A program made the position numbers and the translations under genes. Below are positions 26,120-35,771 of a DNA stretch of 64,000 bases, one piece after another (the first letter of the stretch is position 1; every line of letters starts with the position of its first letter). This stretch comes from Bog-473 sp963782415 (GTDB taxonomy: Bacteria > Actinomycetota > Acidimicrobiia > Acidimicrobiales > RAAP-2). The stretch lies in NCBI GenBank assembly GCA_963782415.1, contig CAWAJT010000008.1:62001-126000 (forward strand). The letters run 5' to 3'. The notes beneath the pieces were generated by a model. It did not search any database. It saw nothing but the letters and a program-made list of their open reading frames with translations, and had not been told where the DNA came from.

Positions 26120-27247
26120 TTGCCCGAACCCACGACAGACGAGCAGCTCGAAGAGTTCCTCGAGATCCGCAAGCCCGGCGCCCACCTGGAGGACGGGGTC
26201 GTGGCCGACGAGTTCGTGCTGATGCTCGGGGTCGATCTCGAGAACTACCCGAAGTTCGCGGTGGTCGACGACGCCATCACGTACCCCAAGGCGGCGCTCG
26301 ACATCCGCCAGCAGCTGGACGTCGATTCAGGGGCGGATCTCGCCGACTACAGCGGCCCGTATCGGGCCGATCTGCGCCTCACCGACTTCTCGCGAGAGGC
26401 TCTGGCCACCAGACTTGTGCCGTGGAGCGAGCGGTACATGCAACTCTGCGTCGACGGGTGGGCCGACGAGGTCGCGAAACGCTACGGCGCCGACATCATG
26501 GCGGAGATCGAGTGGGCCGCCTGGACCGAGCAGATCGCCCCCGAGCTGGCGCGCATGCGCAACGAATTCCTGCCTGACGACGTCGTCTACGAGGACCCGA
26601 ATCAGCGCGTGCGCCAAGAGGACCGCGGCTCCACGCGTGTCGTGTACACCGGTCTGTTCTCACCGCGACCGGACCTGCGCCAGCGGAGCAAGGAAGAGCT
26701 TGTCACATGGTTCCTCGGCAGCCACGAGTACCTGCTCCAGTGCATTGAGGGTTGGGCGGCGCAGATCGTGGTTCGCTACGGGCTCGACGAGATGTTCGAC
26801 ATGCAGTACGCCCTCTGGGGCGACACGGTCCTGCCAGGGGTGAAGAAGCTCAAGGCCGAGATGCTCGGCATTACGGGGAACACGGTGGCGGACTGGATGA
26901 AGGACCTCCAGCTCGATGCCACGGCCCTGCCGGGCAAGGCCTTCGACCTGACCTTCGAGATGCCCGAACCCGATGTCGGCATCATGACGTTCAATCGCTG
27001 CGTCGCCGTCGATCAGTGGGAGACCATGGGTCGGCCCGACATCCTCGAGAAGAACTGCCATTCCACGTGTCCGAAGTCGATGATCGTGACGACGAAGATG
27101 TACAACCCGAACATGAAGGTCGACATTCTGGCGATTCCACCTCGCCGCGACCCCGGGGACGTGTGCTGCAAGTGGAAGTTCAGCATGCGCACCGAGGAAG
27201 ACCCCGAGTACGTGCCGGTGGAGATCTCGAAGAAACCGCCGCGCTGA
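26120..27247 (+). CDS. Unknown protein with internal helical duplication (DUF6125-like)
   Basis: A 375-residue cytoplasmic protein. TTG 26120 is chosen because AGAGGAGG lies about 7 bases upstream; an ATG at 26003 overlaps the operator. Two segments repeat one another: YMQLCVDGWADEVAKRYGAD followed by a WTEQIAPELARMRNEFL helix, and YLLQCIEGWAAQIVVRYGLD followed by WGDTVLPGVKKLKAEML. The helix pattern (W-x-x-x-V..RYG..A..W) resembles DUF6125/ATC-hydrolase-like proteins. The C-terminal domain has spaced cysteines (FNRCVAVDQW, NCHSTCPKS, DVCCKWKF), possibly metal or thiol chemistry. It is probably regulated by the divergent TetR. I cannot name its function. Confidence 0.65.
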   Translation: MPEPTTDEQLEEFLEIRKPGAHLEDGVVADEFVLMLGVDLENYPKFAVVDDAITYPKAALDIRQQLDVDSGADLADYSGPYRADLRLTDFSREALATRLVPWSERYMQLCVDGWADEVAKRYGADIMAEIEWAAWTEQIAPELARMRNEFLPDDVVYEDPNQRVRQEDRGSTRVVYTGLFSPRPDLRQRSKEELVTWFLGSHEYLLQCIEGWAAQIVVRYGLDEMFDMQYALWGDTVLPGVKKLKAEMLGITGNTVADWMKDLQLDATALPGKAFDLTFEMPEPDVGIMTFNRCVAVDQWETMGRPDILEKNCHSTCPKSMIVTTKMYNPNMKVDILAIPPRRDPGDVCCKWKFSMRTEEDPEYVPVEISKKPPR

Positions 27248-27274
27248 GGGCGTTGCAGCGTTCCTCGGCGGGCG

Positions 27275-28783
27275 TCAGAGGACGAGGTGCTCCATCGCCT
27301 CGGGATTCTGCATGTTCTCGGCAATATGCCGGCGTTCGTCCTCGGGCGTCTCGTGTGTCCGGAGGAGGATCGGGGCCAGGATGAGGCCGAGCAGGACGCT
27401 GGCGGCCGCCAGGACCAGCGCCAGTTGATACCCCGCGGTGAGGGAGCCGAGCGCCGCGTGGCCGTCGGACAGCAGCGCGTGCGTGCGGGTGGTGGCGATG
27501 GAGCTGAGGACGGCCAGGCCCACGGCGGCGGCCATCTGCTGGGACACGTTGACGATCCCGGAGCCGAGCCCGGCGTCGTCCTTGGGGATCTCGGACATGC
27601 CGATCTGGAGCAGCGGCATGAACGATGCACCGCCGCCCACGCCGAGGAGGAGGAAGGCGAAGCAGATGGTAGGGAAGTAGCTGGCGCCCTCGCCGGCGGA
27701 GGCGAGCAGGAGAAGCCCGGCCGCGGCCGCCACCATGGCCGGGTACATCACCACCTTGCCGAAGCGGTTCACCAGCCACGCCGTCGGTCCCGCCGACATG
27801 GCGGCCATGCCGATCGTCGCCGGCATGAAGGCCAGGCCGGTCTTGACGGGGCTGTAGCCGAGGACGTGCTCGAGGTAGAGCGCGCCGATGAAGAAGGTGG
27901 AGAACATGCCGGTCGCCAGCAAACCACGGATGGCACTCGAGGCGGTCAGGGTGCGGATGCGCAGAATCCGTAACGGCATGATCGGGTTGTCCAGCTTCGA
28001 CTCCAACACGATGAACCCCCCGAACAGCACGACCGCGGCGGCGAGGATGCCGAGCGTGTGCACCGAGGCCCAGCCGTCACTCGACGCCGTGACGATGCCG
28101 TAAATGCCCACCATGAGCGACACGGTGACCAGCACCGACCCGAACCAGTCCACGCCCTGTTTGATGCCCAGGCCGACGTTCTCCACAATGAGGAAGCGTC
28201 CGAGGAGGAGCGTGGCGATGCCGATCGGCACGTTCACGAAGAAGATCCAGTGCCAGCTCAGGAACTGCGTCAACACGCCGCCGGCCAGGAGGCCGATGGA
28301 GCCGCCGCCGACGGCCACGAACACATAGGCGCTCATGGCCTTGGCCCGTTCGGCGGGCTTCGGGAACTCCGTGACGATGATGGCCACGATCACCGAGGAC
28401 GACAGTGCGCCACCGATGCCCTGCACGAAGCGGGCCGCCACCAACATGCCCTGGTTGCCGGCCGATCCGCAGGCAATGGAGGCCAGCATGAAGAGACCGA
28501 CGCCGGCGAGGAACACCTTCTTGCGTCCGATCAAGTCGCCCAGGCGCCCGGCCATGAGCAGGAAGCTGCCGAATGAGATCAGGTAGGCGTCGACCACCCA
28601 GGTCAGGCCGGACTGGCTGAAGTGCAGGCTCTTTTGGATGTCCGGGAGGGCCACGTTGACGATGGAGCCGTCGAGCGCGTTCATGAACATGGCCAGGCAG
28701 ACGACGACGAGGGCGATCCAGCGCCGGCGGTCGCTGGTGTCGCTCTCGTTCTGCGGAATGATCCCAGCATCTTGGATAGTCAT
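27275..28783 (-). CDS. MFS drug:H+ antiporter, DHA2 (14-helix) type
   Basis: A 502-residue inner-membrane exporter of the EmrB/QacA type. The first helix block MFMNALDGSIVNVALPDIQ, loop motif A GRLGDLIGRKKVFL, and about fourteen hydrophobic segments are present. The C-terminus ends in a short cytoplasmic tail. It is divergent from a MarR-family regulator across 58 bases, the classic layout for a repressor-controlled efflux pump, so substrates are probably hydrophobic toxic compounds sensed by the MarR protein. Confidence 0.9.
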   Translation of the reverse strand: MTIQDAGIIPQNESDTSDRRRWIALVVVCLAMFMNALDGSIVNVALPDIQKSLHFSQSGLTWVVDAYLISFGSFLLMAGRLGDLIGRKKVFLAGVGLFMLASIACGSAGNQGMLVAARFVQGIGGALSSSVIVAIIVTEFPKPAERAKAMSAYVFVAVGGGSIGLLAGGVLTQFLSWHWIFFVNVPIGIATLLLGRFLIVENVGLGIKQGVDWFGSVLVTVSLMVGIYGIVTASSDGWASVHTLGILAAAVVLFGGFIVLESKLDNPIMPLRILRIRTLTASSAIRGLLATGMFSTFFIGALYLEHVLGYSPVKTGLAFMPATIGMAAMSAGPTAWLVNRFGKVVMYPAMVAAAAGLLLLASAGEGASYFPTICFAFLLLGVGGGASFMPLLQIGMSEIPKDDAGLGSGIVNVSQQMAAAVGLAVLSSIATTRTHALLSDGHAALGSLTAGYQLALVLAAASVLLGLILAPILLRTHETPEDERRHIAENMQNPEAMEHLVL

Positions 28784-28799
28784 GATTTCGGGATTATCC
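28774..28799. promoter_or_regulatory. Candidate MarR operator
   Basis: GGATA (28774-28778) and TATCC (28795-28799) form a 5-bp inverted repeat flanking the MFS start codon, and the right part also contains GGAT-T-ATCC (28791-28799). It lies between the divergent efflux and marR genes. The repeat is short, so this is only a candidate. Confidence 0.35.
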
Positions 28800-28841
28800 T
28801 ACAGGGGTGATCGATGGGGCCGTGCGGGTAGGCTGGGTGCC

Positions 28842-29321
28842 GTGAGCCCACGAGCGGCCGCCCGACCGGCCACCGGGACGATTGTGCTCCTGACCAGGCT
28901 GGCCAGGGCTGTCTACCTGCGCAGCTCGGTCGACCTGGTGGGCATGAACCTCCGGAACATGGTGGTGCTCGCCTACCTGCGCGACCACCCGGGCTCCTCG
29001 CAGCAGGTCATGACCGAGATGCTGTCCATGGACTCCAACACCGGGGTCCTCGTCCTCAATGACCTCGAGGACCTCGAGTACGTGGAGCGGCGGCGCGATC
29101 CGGCCGACCGGCGCCGGCATCTCGTCGACATCACCGACGCGGGGCGCGAGGCGCTCGAGGCGGCCGAGCTGGCGCAGGGAAGCATCGAGGACGAGATCCT
29201 CGGCGGCCTGAGCACGGCCGAACGCGCCGAGTTCCGGAGGTTGTTGGTCAAGGCGCTCGAGGACCACCCCCCGCTGTCGGAGATGCCCTCGCCCTCGCCC
29301 TCGCCCTCGCCGTCGCCGTAG
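28842..29321 (+). CDS. MarR-family transcriptional regulator
   Basis: A 159-residue winged-helix regulator. The domain includes MNLRNMVVLAYLRDHPGSSQ, the recognition-helix region MDSNTGVLVLNDLEDLEYVE, the wing RRRDPADRRRHLVDIT and a helical dimerisation end. GTG 28842 is the likely start, as upstream codons have no similarity. The last 11 residues are Pro-Ser repeats from a slippage-prone hexamer. It likely represses the divergent efflux gene. Confidence 0.88.
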   Translation: MSPRAAARPATGTIVLLTRLARAVYLRSSVDLVGMNLRNMVVLAYLRDHPGSSQQVMTEMLSMDSNTGVLVLNDLEDLEYVERRRDPADRRRHLVDITDAGREALEAAELAQGSIEDEILGGLSTAERAEFRRLLVKALEDHPPLSEMPSPSPSPSPSP

Positions 29322-29333
29322 CCGTAGCCGTCG
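29282..29333. repeat. Hexanucleotide microsatellite (TCGCCC/TCGCCG/TAGCCG)
   Basis: About eight imperfect hexamers span the end of the marR gene and its stop codon. In frame they encode a (Ser-Pro)n tail; the stop arises from a G-to-A-type variant of the unit (TAGCCG). Copy-number change would alter the tail length only. Confidence 0.7.
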
Positions 29334-29361
29334 GCGCTCGGGCCTGGCGCGCCCAGGCGGC

Positions 29362-30742
29362 TCAGCCCTGGGGTTTGATCACCGAGCCGGTGGCGTATTT
29401 CGTGGCGTATCCCTGCGCGTTGAGTGTGGTGCCGATGACCGATCCTGAGTTCGCCACGACGTACTTCGGCGAGCAGTCGAACGTGCCCAGCTTCTTCGGG
29501 TAGTACTGCACCCACTTGGTGTTCTTGAGCTTCATGAGGATCCCGCAGGGGGCGGGCCGGTTCTTGGCCGGGTCGGACGGCGCGTTGAGCCCGCCGCCGG
29601 TCCAGCTCGTCACCTTGGAGAGGTGGTTGATCATGCACTGACGGGTGAGCGTGGAGCCACAAGCCTTGGCCTCGGTGGCCCACAGGAGAAACGACGACGC
29701 CGCCTGCTCACCCAGCGATGACGTCAACCCCCCCGACTTCTTGACCACGGAGAGGTACTGGGCGACGGCTGGCACGACCTTGGCCGCCTCCAGGGGCTCC
29801 ATGCCGATGCGGACATAGACGTTGTTACCCAGCCCGCTGGTGTTCCACTTGGCGAAGCCTGCCGTGTACTCGGCGGCGTCGAGCAGCCAGATCGGGTTGT
29901 AGCCGATCTGATTCGCCGCCTGCAGCGCGCCGTAGAGCGTGGGACCCGGGGTGGCGTCGTCGAAGACGATCTTGGCCCCGCAGCTCTGCAGCTTCTGCAC
30001 GAACGGCGTGTAGCTGGCCTCGCCGTTGTAGTTGACGTTGACCGCGCAGCCGCTCCACTTCCAGCCGGCCTCGCCGTACGCCTGCACGGCCTTGGCCATC
30101 GACGATTCCTGAGTCGAGAGGGTGGAGTCGTACTGGCCCACGTGCTGCGTCTTGGAACCGAAGAGCTTCTCGCCCTGGTAGGCAATTGAGACGGGGCTGG
30201 CGTTCGAAGGATTGGGCGCGGCCTGGTACATCTCGTAGGCATCGGCCACCTCGGCGGACACCGTGAAGCCCGGGACGGCGGCCAGGTTGCAACCCAAGCG
30301 GGTCTGCTCCGCCAGCCCGTCAAGAGCGAATCCTTCGCCGACCAACATGAAATCCGTCTTGCAGGCCTGGGTCATGACCGAGCCGACGTTGGTCACCGCG
30401 GCGTCGTAGTAGTCGCCCACGATCTTGCGCCCGTTGATGCCACCCTGCCGCGTCGCACCAGGCGATCATCGCCTTGACGGCGTCGCCCATCTCCTGGTCG
30501 AGTCCCGGGCTGCCGGCGAAGCCCCGGTCGTCGCCATAGGCGATGTTGATGGTGGAGTTGGTGATGCCATGATCGGTGGCGCCGGTGGCATGTCCCTTCC
30601 CGCACGGAGACGGCAACGTGCCGAACGTCGAGGGCGGCGACGACGCACCGGTCACCCCCGAGCTGAGCGCCACTCCCGACGCCGTGAGGGCGGTCAGGAG
30701 CAGTGCTGCTCCCACGGCCCGCATTCCCGTGACTCGTGTCAT
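29362..30742 (-). pseudogene. ABC transporter substrate-binding protein (Peripla_BP_6 type), +1 frameshift in N-terminal part
   Basis: The N-terminal frame from ATG 30742 has a signal peptide (TRVTGMRAVGAALLLTALTA) and reads INIAYGDDRGFAGSPGLDQE and KAMIAWCDAAG. After an extra G in the GGG at 30443-30445 (minus-strand sense) the protein resumes with GINGRKIVGDYYDAAVTNVG and continues to 29362, where EGFALDGLAEQTRLGCNLAA and the long C-terminal part are intact. Corrected length is 459 residues. It resembles branched-chain amino acid/amide binding proteins. No permease is adjacent; it may serve the fused Liv system at 10470 or one outside the window. Confidence 0.82.
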
Positions 30743-30996
30743 GGCCGAACCCCCGGTCTGCACCACGCGGTTGCTGCGCCCTGCCATCCCCCAGCGCCCA
30801 GTACCGGTGTCTGTGCGTGGGGACACTACCAACAACAGGTGCACAAATCTCAGCGCCTTTTGGCGCGGGCGAGACGGCAGCGAGGTCGTGTGACGTGCCG
30901 CTCGCCTTCCATCTGATCGCCCGACATCCCAGTGGGCCTGCCGTTCCGAAGAAGGGGCGTGTCGCATCAGGGTTTGCGCCATGCCCGGGATCGTTG

Positions 30997-32304
30997 ATGC
31001 GCGCCCTGGCGGATCGCGCCATGACGGGCTTGGCCCGGCTCCTGGTCCGGACCTTCTTCCGAAGCATCGAGCTCGACGGCGGCGAGCGACTTCCGGCGTC
31101 GGGACCGGTGATCCTGGTGGCCAATCACACGAACGGGTTAGTAGACGGGCTCCTCCTCATGGCGACGCTGCGTCGCTACCCGCGCTTCTTCGGCAAGTCC
31201 ACGCTCTTCGGGATTCCGCCGCTCTGGCCATTTCTGAAGCTCGGCGGTGTCATTCCCGTGTACCGGACCGCCGACGCCGTTCCGGGCGATCACAATGTGT
31301 CGGCGTTCGCGACGAGCCACCGCCTGTTGCACGAGGGCGCCATGGTGGCCGTGTTTCCCGAAGGGGTCAGCCATGACGAGCCGTCGCTGCAGCCGCTCAA
31401 GACCGGGGCAGCCCGCATCGCACTCGACGCGGCGAACGACGGCGCGGCGGCGGTGACCGTTGCCGTGGGACTGGTCTATGACGCCAAGACACGGTTCCGG
31501 TCGCGCGCGCTCGTCCGCGTCGGTGACCCGGTGCGAGTGGACCGCTGGTCCGGTCGCGAGGCGGACGACGAGCGAGCGGTGGTGCGCGCCCTGACCGAGG
31601 ATCTGGCGGCCCGGCTGTCGCGCGTCGCTCCGACGTTCGCCTCGTTGGCGGAGGCGGCGGAGCTCTCGAGCATCGCCGCGGTGCTGGTGCGCACGTCCGG
31701 CGCCGGACTGGCCGTCGATGTCGCCATGGGTGTCCAGGTCGAGGTCGCAGCCCGCCTGGCGGTACTGGAGCAGGCCTTCCCGGGATCTCTGCAACAGCTC
31801 CGCGCCGCCGCCGCGACTTACACACGCGGCCTCGACCTGCTCGGCGTGAACGACGCCCAGCTCATGACCGGACTGCGCTGCCGGCGCCTGACCATCGCGT
31901 GGGCCGCGGCCAGAGTCGTGGCGGCTGCCCCCTTGGCGGTCGTCGGCGTGCTGGTGCACCTCGTGCCGTTCCAGTTCGTCAAGGCACTGGCGAAGCGACC
32001 GACCAACGAGAGCATCAAGGCGACGGTCAAGTTGCTCGGCTGCTTCGTGCTGTTCGCCCTGACCTATACGGTGGTGGGCGTGATCGTCGGGCGCGTCTTC
32101 GGTCCGTGGGCCGGGCTCCTGGCTGGCGTAGGCGCACCGATCTGCGGCCTGCTGGCGGTGCGCGCCCTCGAGCGCGTGCAGCGGATCGGTGGCTTGGTCG
32201 AAGGCCTTCGGCTGGTCAGGACGCAGCGGGACATGCTCGAGTCGGTGCTCGCACAGCGCGCGGCTGTCGTCCACGAGGCGCGCGTGCTCCTTTGCCTTAC
32301 GTGA
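30997..32304 (+). CDS. PlsC-like acyltransferase with C-terminal membrane segments
   Basis: A 435-residue protein. The first 220 residues are an acyltransferase domain with the catalytic block VANHTNGLVDGLL (H-x5-D), GGVIPVYRTAD and FPEGVSHDEPSLQPLKTGAARIAL (EGxS block). The C-terminal part has two or three membrane helices (AARVVAAAPLAVVGVLVHL, LLGCFVLFALTYTVVGVIVG). It should add acyl groups to glycerol-3-phosphate or lysophospholipid at the inner membrane. ATG 30997 is used; ATG 31021 is also possible. It overlaps the hydrolase gene downstream by GTGA. Confidence 0.82.
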   Translation: MRALADRAMTGLARLLVRTFFRSIELDGGERLPASGPVILVANHTNGLVDGLLLMATLRRYPRFFGKSTLFGIPPLWPFLKLGGVIPVYRTADAVPGDHNVSAFATSHRLLHEGAMVAVFPEGVSHDEPSLQPLKTGAARIALDAANDGAAAVTVAVGLVYDAKTRFRSRALVRVGDPVRVDRWSGREADDERAVVRALTEDLAARLSRVAPTFASLAEAAELSSIAAVLVRTSGAGLAVDVAMGVQVEVAARLAVLEQAFPGSLQQLRAAAATYTRGLDLLGVNDAQLMTGLRCRRLTIAWAAARVVAAAPLAVVGVLVHLVPFQFVKALAKRPTNESIKATVKLLGCFVLFALTYTVVGVIVGRVFGPWAGLLAGVGAPICGLLAVRALERVQRIGGLVEGLRLVRTQRDMLESVLAQRAAVVHEARVLLCLT

Positions 32305-33074
32305 GGCCCGACACCATCACTTACGGCACCGACCGCTCCCAGCGGGCGGAGGTGTGGCGCCCCGGAGGCGCCGACGCGCCACGGCCCGTGGTCGTGCTGA
32401 TCCACGGGGGGTTCTGGCGGCAGCGCTACGGCAAGCGCCTGATGCACCCGCTGGCCCGGGCCATGACCGCACGCGGCTGGATCGCCTACAACATTGAATA
32501 CCGGCGCGTCGGAACCTCCGGTCGGGGCGGCTGGCCGCAGACGTTCGAGGACGTGTCGGACGCCATCGACGCGCTGGCCGACGTGGCCGGCGTGGACCGC
32601 CGACGGGTGGCGACCTGTGGCCACTCGGCGGGTGGCCACCTGGCGCTGTGGGCGGCCGCGTCCCGCTCGACCGGCAGTCCCCGACGGAAAGGACCGGCGA
32701 TCGCCGTATGCGCCGCCGTCTCGTTGGCGGGGGTCGTCGACCTCGACGCGGCGGCGCGCCAGGCCGTCGGGGCGGGGGCGGTCGACGCGCTCATGGGCGG
32801 CAGCCCCGACGAGGTGCCGGACCGTTACCGACTAGGTTCTCCGGCCGCGCTGGTGCCGATGGGGAAACCGCAGATCCTGCTGCATGGGCTCGAGGACGAG
32901 TCCGTGCCCCCCTCGCTCAGTGAGCACTACGTCGAGGCGGCCCGGGCGCTGGGCGACCCTGCCGTCTACGTGCCGTTCGCCGGCGTGTCCCACATGGAGG
33001 TGATCCGCGCCAAGGGCGCCGTCTTCGCCGAGCTCGCCGGCCGCTTGGAGGCGGTGTTCCGGCCGCCCCGCTGA
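32301..33074 (+). CDS. Alpha/beta hydrolase (kynurenine formamidase/esterase-like)
   Basis: A 257-residue hydrolase. The oxyanion-hole motif is VVVLIHGGFWRQRYGK and the nucleophile elbow is CGHSAGGHLALW. A late acid in GLEDESVPPSLSEHY and a histidine in AGVSHMEVI complete the triad. The HGGFW plus GHSAGG combination is typical of the formamidase/BD-FAE-like esterases. GTG 32301 overlaps the stop of the acyltransferase (GTGA), so the two are translationally coupled and perhaps act on the same lipid; the substrate is unknown. Confidence 0.87.
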   Translation: MRPDTITYGTDRSQRAEVWRPGGADAPRPVVVLIHGGFWRQRYGKRLMHPLARAMTARGWIAYNIEYRRVGTSGRGGWPQTFEDVSDAIDALADVAGVDRRRVATCGHSAGGHLALWAAASRSTGSPRRKGPAIAVCAAVSLAGVVDLDAAARQAVGAGAVDALMGGSPDEVPDRYRLGSPAALVPMGKPQILLHGLEDESVPPSLSEHYVEAARALGDPAVYVPFAGVSHMEVIRAKGAVFAELAGRLEAVFRPPR

Positions 33075-33253
33075 GCGACCCGCCTGGCCGCCGGGCCGTG
33101 AGCGTTGTCCGCCGAGTTCTGAGGCGCGTCGTCCCAGTTCAGTGCCAATATCTGTCGGCACCGTCGGTCGGTTCCGGGCGCACTGGCGCTGATCAAGTAG
33201 CCCCCCCGAAATGTCGATACAGAGAGCTGAGCTCATCGAACAAAGAGGGGTAC

Positions 33254-35686
33254 ATGGCGGAGGCTTCTCAGGATGCCGTGGTGACACCTGCCCAAGGCGC
33301 CATGCCCGAACCGCCGGTTCGAGCGGCGTCGACGCGGCACCAGCGGATGGATCCGACCAAGCTGGCCTATCTGATCGGCCCGGTGGCGTTCGCCATCGTC
33401 CTCGTCCTCATGCATTTTGGCTACGCGGCACGCGTCTCGCCGTGGGCCTGGCTCGGTATCTTCGTCGCCATCGCCGCTGTCAACGCGTGCGTGGACCACC
33501 TCTACGCGCTCCGCCCGAGCGAGGCCACCTTCACCCTCCGCCTCGTCAGCCAGGTCGCCGCCGTCACCGTCGCCATCTATCTGACGGGGTGGGGCCCCGT
33601 GCTGTGGGCGGCGTACGCGTTCGTCGCCTTGGAGAACCTGGCCCGGGTGGGGTCGCGCGTCTGGCGTCCGATCGTGCTCTGCAGCTTGCTCGGGATGGCG
33701 ATCGGGCAATTTTGCCTCTCGCAGGGCTGGTTCCCGTCGGAGTTGTCGTTCGGTGAGGCCGACTCCCTGGCGGTGATGGGCGCCTTCGTCCTCTTTTTCG
33801 TCATCCGAATGGCCGGCGCCATCCTGGAGCAGAACGAAACGGCCATGGCGCAGAAAGAAGAGGCGGAGACGACGTTGCGCCTCAGCGAGGACCGGTTCCG
33901 CTCGCTGATTCAGAACTCGTCCGACGTGACGATGATCCTCGGCGAGGAAGGTGTCTTCCGCTACGTGTCCCCGGCGATCACCGACCTGTTGCAGTACGAG
34001 CCGGCCGAGCTGGTGGGTCGGGCGTCGACGGACTTCGTTCACCCAGAGGACCTCGACACGGTCAGGAGCGTGCTGGGCGGCGAGTTCCAAACCGGTGGCG
34101 GGACGGCGATGCTCGGGTTCCGCCTGCTCCGCAAGGACGGCACGAGCCGCGACGTGGAGGCGGTCGTCTCCAACCAGATGGACCGCCCCTCGGTGGCCGG
34201 ATACGTCGCCAACATCCGCGACGTCACTGAGCGCAAGAAGTTCGAGGCGCTGCTGGCGCACCGCGCCCTGCACGATCCTTTGACGGGATTGGCCAACCGC
34301 CAGCTCATCCTCGACCGGGCGGAGCAGATGCTGGTGCGGGCGCGACGGTCCGGTACGCCCATGGCGGTGCTGTTCATCGACCTCGACAACTTCAAGGATT
34401 CCAATGACTCGCTCGGTCACGGGGCGGGCGACCAGTTGCTGCAGATGGTGGCCGGTCGCCTCCTCGGCATTCTGCGCTCGGGCGACACGGTCGGGCGCCT
34501 CGGTGGCGACGAGTTCGTCATTCTGGCCGAAGGGGTCTCCTTCGCCCACGGACCCGAGACGATCGCGGAGCGGGTCCACGAGGTGCTCAGGCCGGCCTTC
34601 CACATTCAGGGAATCGATGACATGTCGATCGCGGTGACGGCGAGCATCGGGATCGCGGTCGGGGATCGCCCCTCGGCCGAGGACCTGCTGCGCGACGCCG
34701 ACATCGCCCTGTACCGAGCCAAGGGGGGCGGCCGCGACCGGTCCGTCCTCTTCGAGCACTCCATGCAGTCGGCGGCCAAGGAGCGGCTCGTCCTCAAGTC
34801 CGATTTGGAGTCGGCGCTCGAGCACGACGAGTTCACGCTTCTCTTCCACCCGATCTTCGACCTGGAGGAAATCCAGATCCATGGCGCCGAGGCACTGATC
34901 CGGTGGCAGCATCCGTCCCGGGGCGAGATCGCCCCCGACGCCTTCATCCCGGTACTCGAAGAGCGCGGACTCATCGTCGACGTCGGCCGGTGGGTGCTCA
35001 ACGAGTCCTGCCGGGAGGCTGCCACCTGGCACCGCATGGGGCACCGGGTGAGCGTCTCGGTCAACGTGTCGATGCGTCAGCTGGACTCGGACCAGCTCGT
35101 CGACGACGTCCGCAACGCGCTGAACGTCCACGGTCTGCCCTCCGACATGCTCATCCTGGAGGTCACCGAGACGACACTGATGCGGGACTCGGTGGCCACT
35201 GTGGCCCGGCTGAACAGCCTCAAGGCACTGGGCGTCAAGGTCGCCATCGACGACTTCGGGACGGGGTACTCGTCGCTCGCCTACCTGCGCCAGTTCCCGG
35301 TCGACGTGCTCAAGATCGACCGGTCCTTCGTGGCCGACATGTGCCGCTCGGCCGATGCCGCCGCGCTGATCCACACGCTCATTGAGCTGGGTCGCACCCT
35401 CGGACTCGTGACCCTGGCCGAGGGCATCGAAACTCACGAGCAGCTCGAAGGGCTCCGACGGGAGCACTGCGATCATGGCCAAGGTTTTCTCTTCTCGGGC
35501 CCGGTCGATGCAGCGGAGATCACCGCGCTGCTCGAGACCACCCGCGTCGCACAATCGCTGCCGGCGTTGGGCCCGGGCCTGTCCGGTGCCGCCGCCTCGC
35601 ACTCGACGCTCGAGGCCCGCCCGCCCGTGCCGTCCGTCAGCGAGGCCGTGCCGTCCGTCAGCCAGACCGCCAGCCCGCACGCCTAA
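33254..35686 (+). CDS. Membrane-bound PAS-GGDEF-EAL c-di-GMP signalling protein
   Basis: An 810-residue sensor from ATG 33254 (AGAGGGG upstream). Residues about 35-185 contain five or six membrane helices, 213-330 a PAS domain (RFRSLIQNSSDVTMILGEEG), 350-510 a GGDEF domain with intact RLGGDEFVIL, and 525-780 an EAL domain with EALIRWQHP, NVSMRQLD, EVTETTLM, DDFGTGYSSLAYL and AEGIETHEQ. All catalytic residues for phosphodiesterase activity appear present, so it could make or break c-di-GMP. The final 35 residues are low complexity (PSVSEAVPSVSQTAS). It stands alone and is convergent with the encapsulin gene. Confidence 0.92.
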   Translation: MAEASQDAVVTPAQGAMPEPPVRAASTRHQRMDPTKLAYLIGPVAFAIVLVLMHFGYAARVSPWAWLGIFVAIAAVNACVDHLYALRPSEATFTLRLVSQVAAVTVAIYLTGWGPVLWAAYAFVALENLARVGSRVWRPIVLCSLLGMAIGQFCLSQGWFPSELSFGEADSLAVMGAFVLFFVIRMAGAILEQNETAMAQKEEAETTLRLSEDRFRSLIQNSSDVTMILGEEGVFRYVSPAITDLLQYEPAELVGRASTDFVHPEDLDTVRSVLGGEFQTGGGTAMLGFRLLRKDGTSRDVEAVVSNQMDRPSVAGYVANIRDVTERKKFEALLAHRALHDPLTGLANRQLILDRAEQMLVRARRSGTPMAVLFIDLDNFKDSNDSLGHGAGDQLLQMVAGRLLGILRSGDTVGRLGGDEFVILAEGVSFAHGPETIAERVHEVLRPAFHIQGIDDMSIAVTASIGIAVGDRPSAEDLLRDADIALYRAKGGGRDRSVLFEHSMQSAAKERLVLKSDLESALEHDEFTLLFHPIFDLEEIQIHGAEALIRWQHPSRGEIAPDAFIPVLEERGLIVDVGRWVLNESCREAATWHRMGHRVSVSVNVSMRQLDSDQLVDDVRNALNVHGLPSDMLILEVTETTLMRDSVATVARLNSLKALGVKVAIDDFGTGYSSLAYLRQFPVDVLKIDRSFVADMCRSADAAALIHTLIELGRTLGLVTLAEGIETHEQLEGLRREHCDHGQGFLFSGPVDAAEITALLETTRVAQSLPALGPGLSGAAASHSTLEARPPVPSVSEAVPSVSQTASPHA

Positions 35687-35771
35687 GGTCTCGCGCAGAC
35701 GGCCGCGAGCCGCCGGCGCAGAGGCCGGCGCAGCGGCGGTGGGGGGACTGGTGCCGGAACCGGCGCCCGGC

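Noticed and set aside
35690..35760. GC-rich hairpin after the GGDEF-EAL gene as terminator
   Set aside because: The arms (GCCGGCGC repeats) are direct as well as inverted and do not give one clear stem; too ambiguous to annotate.
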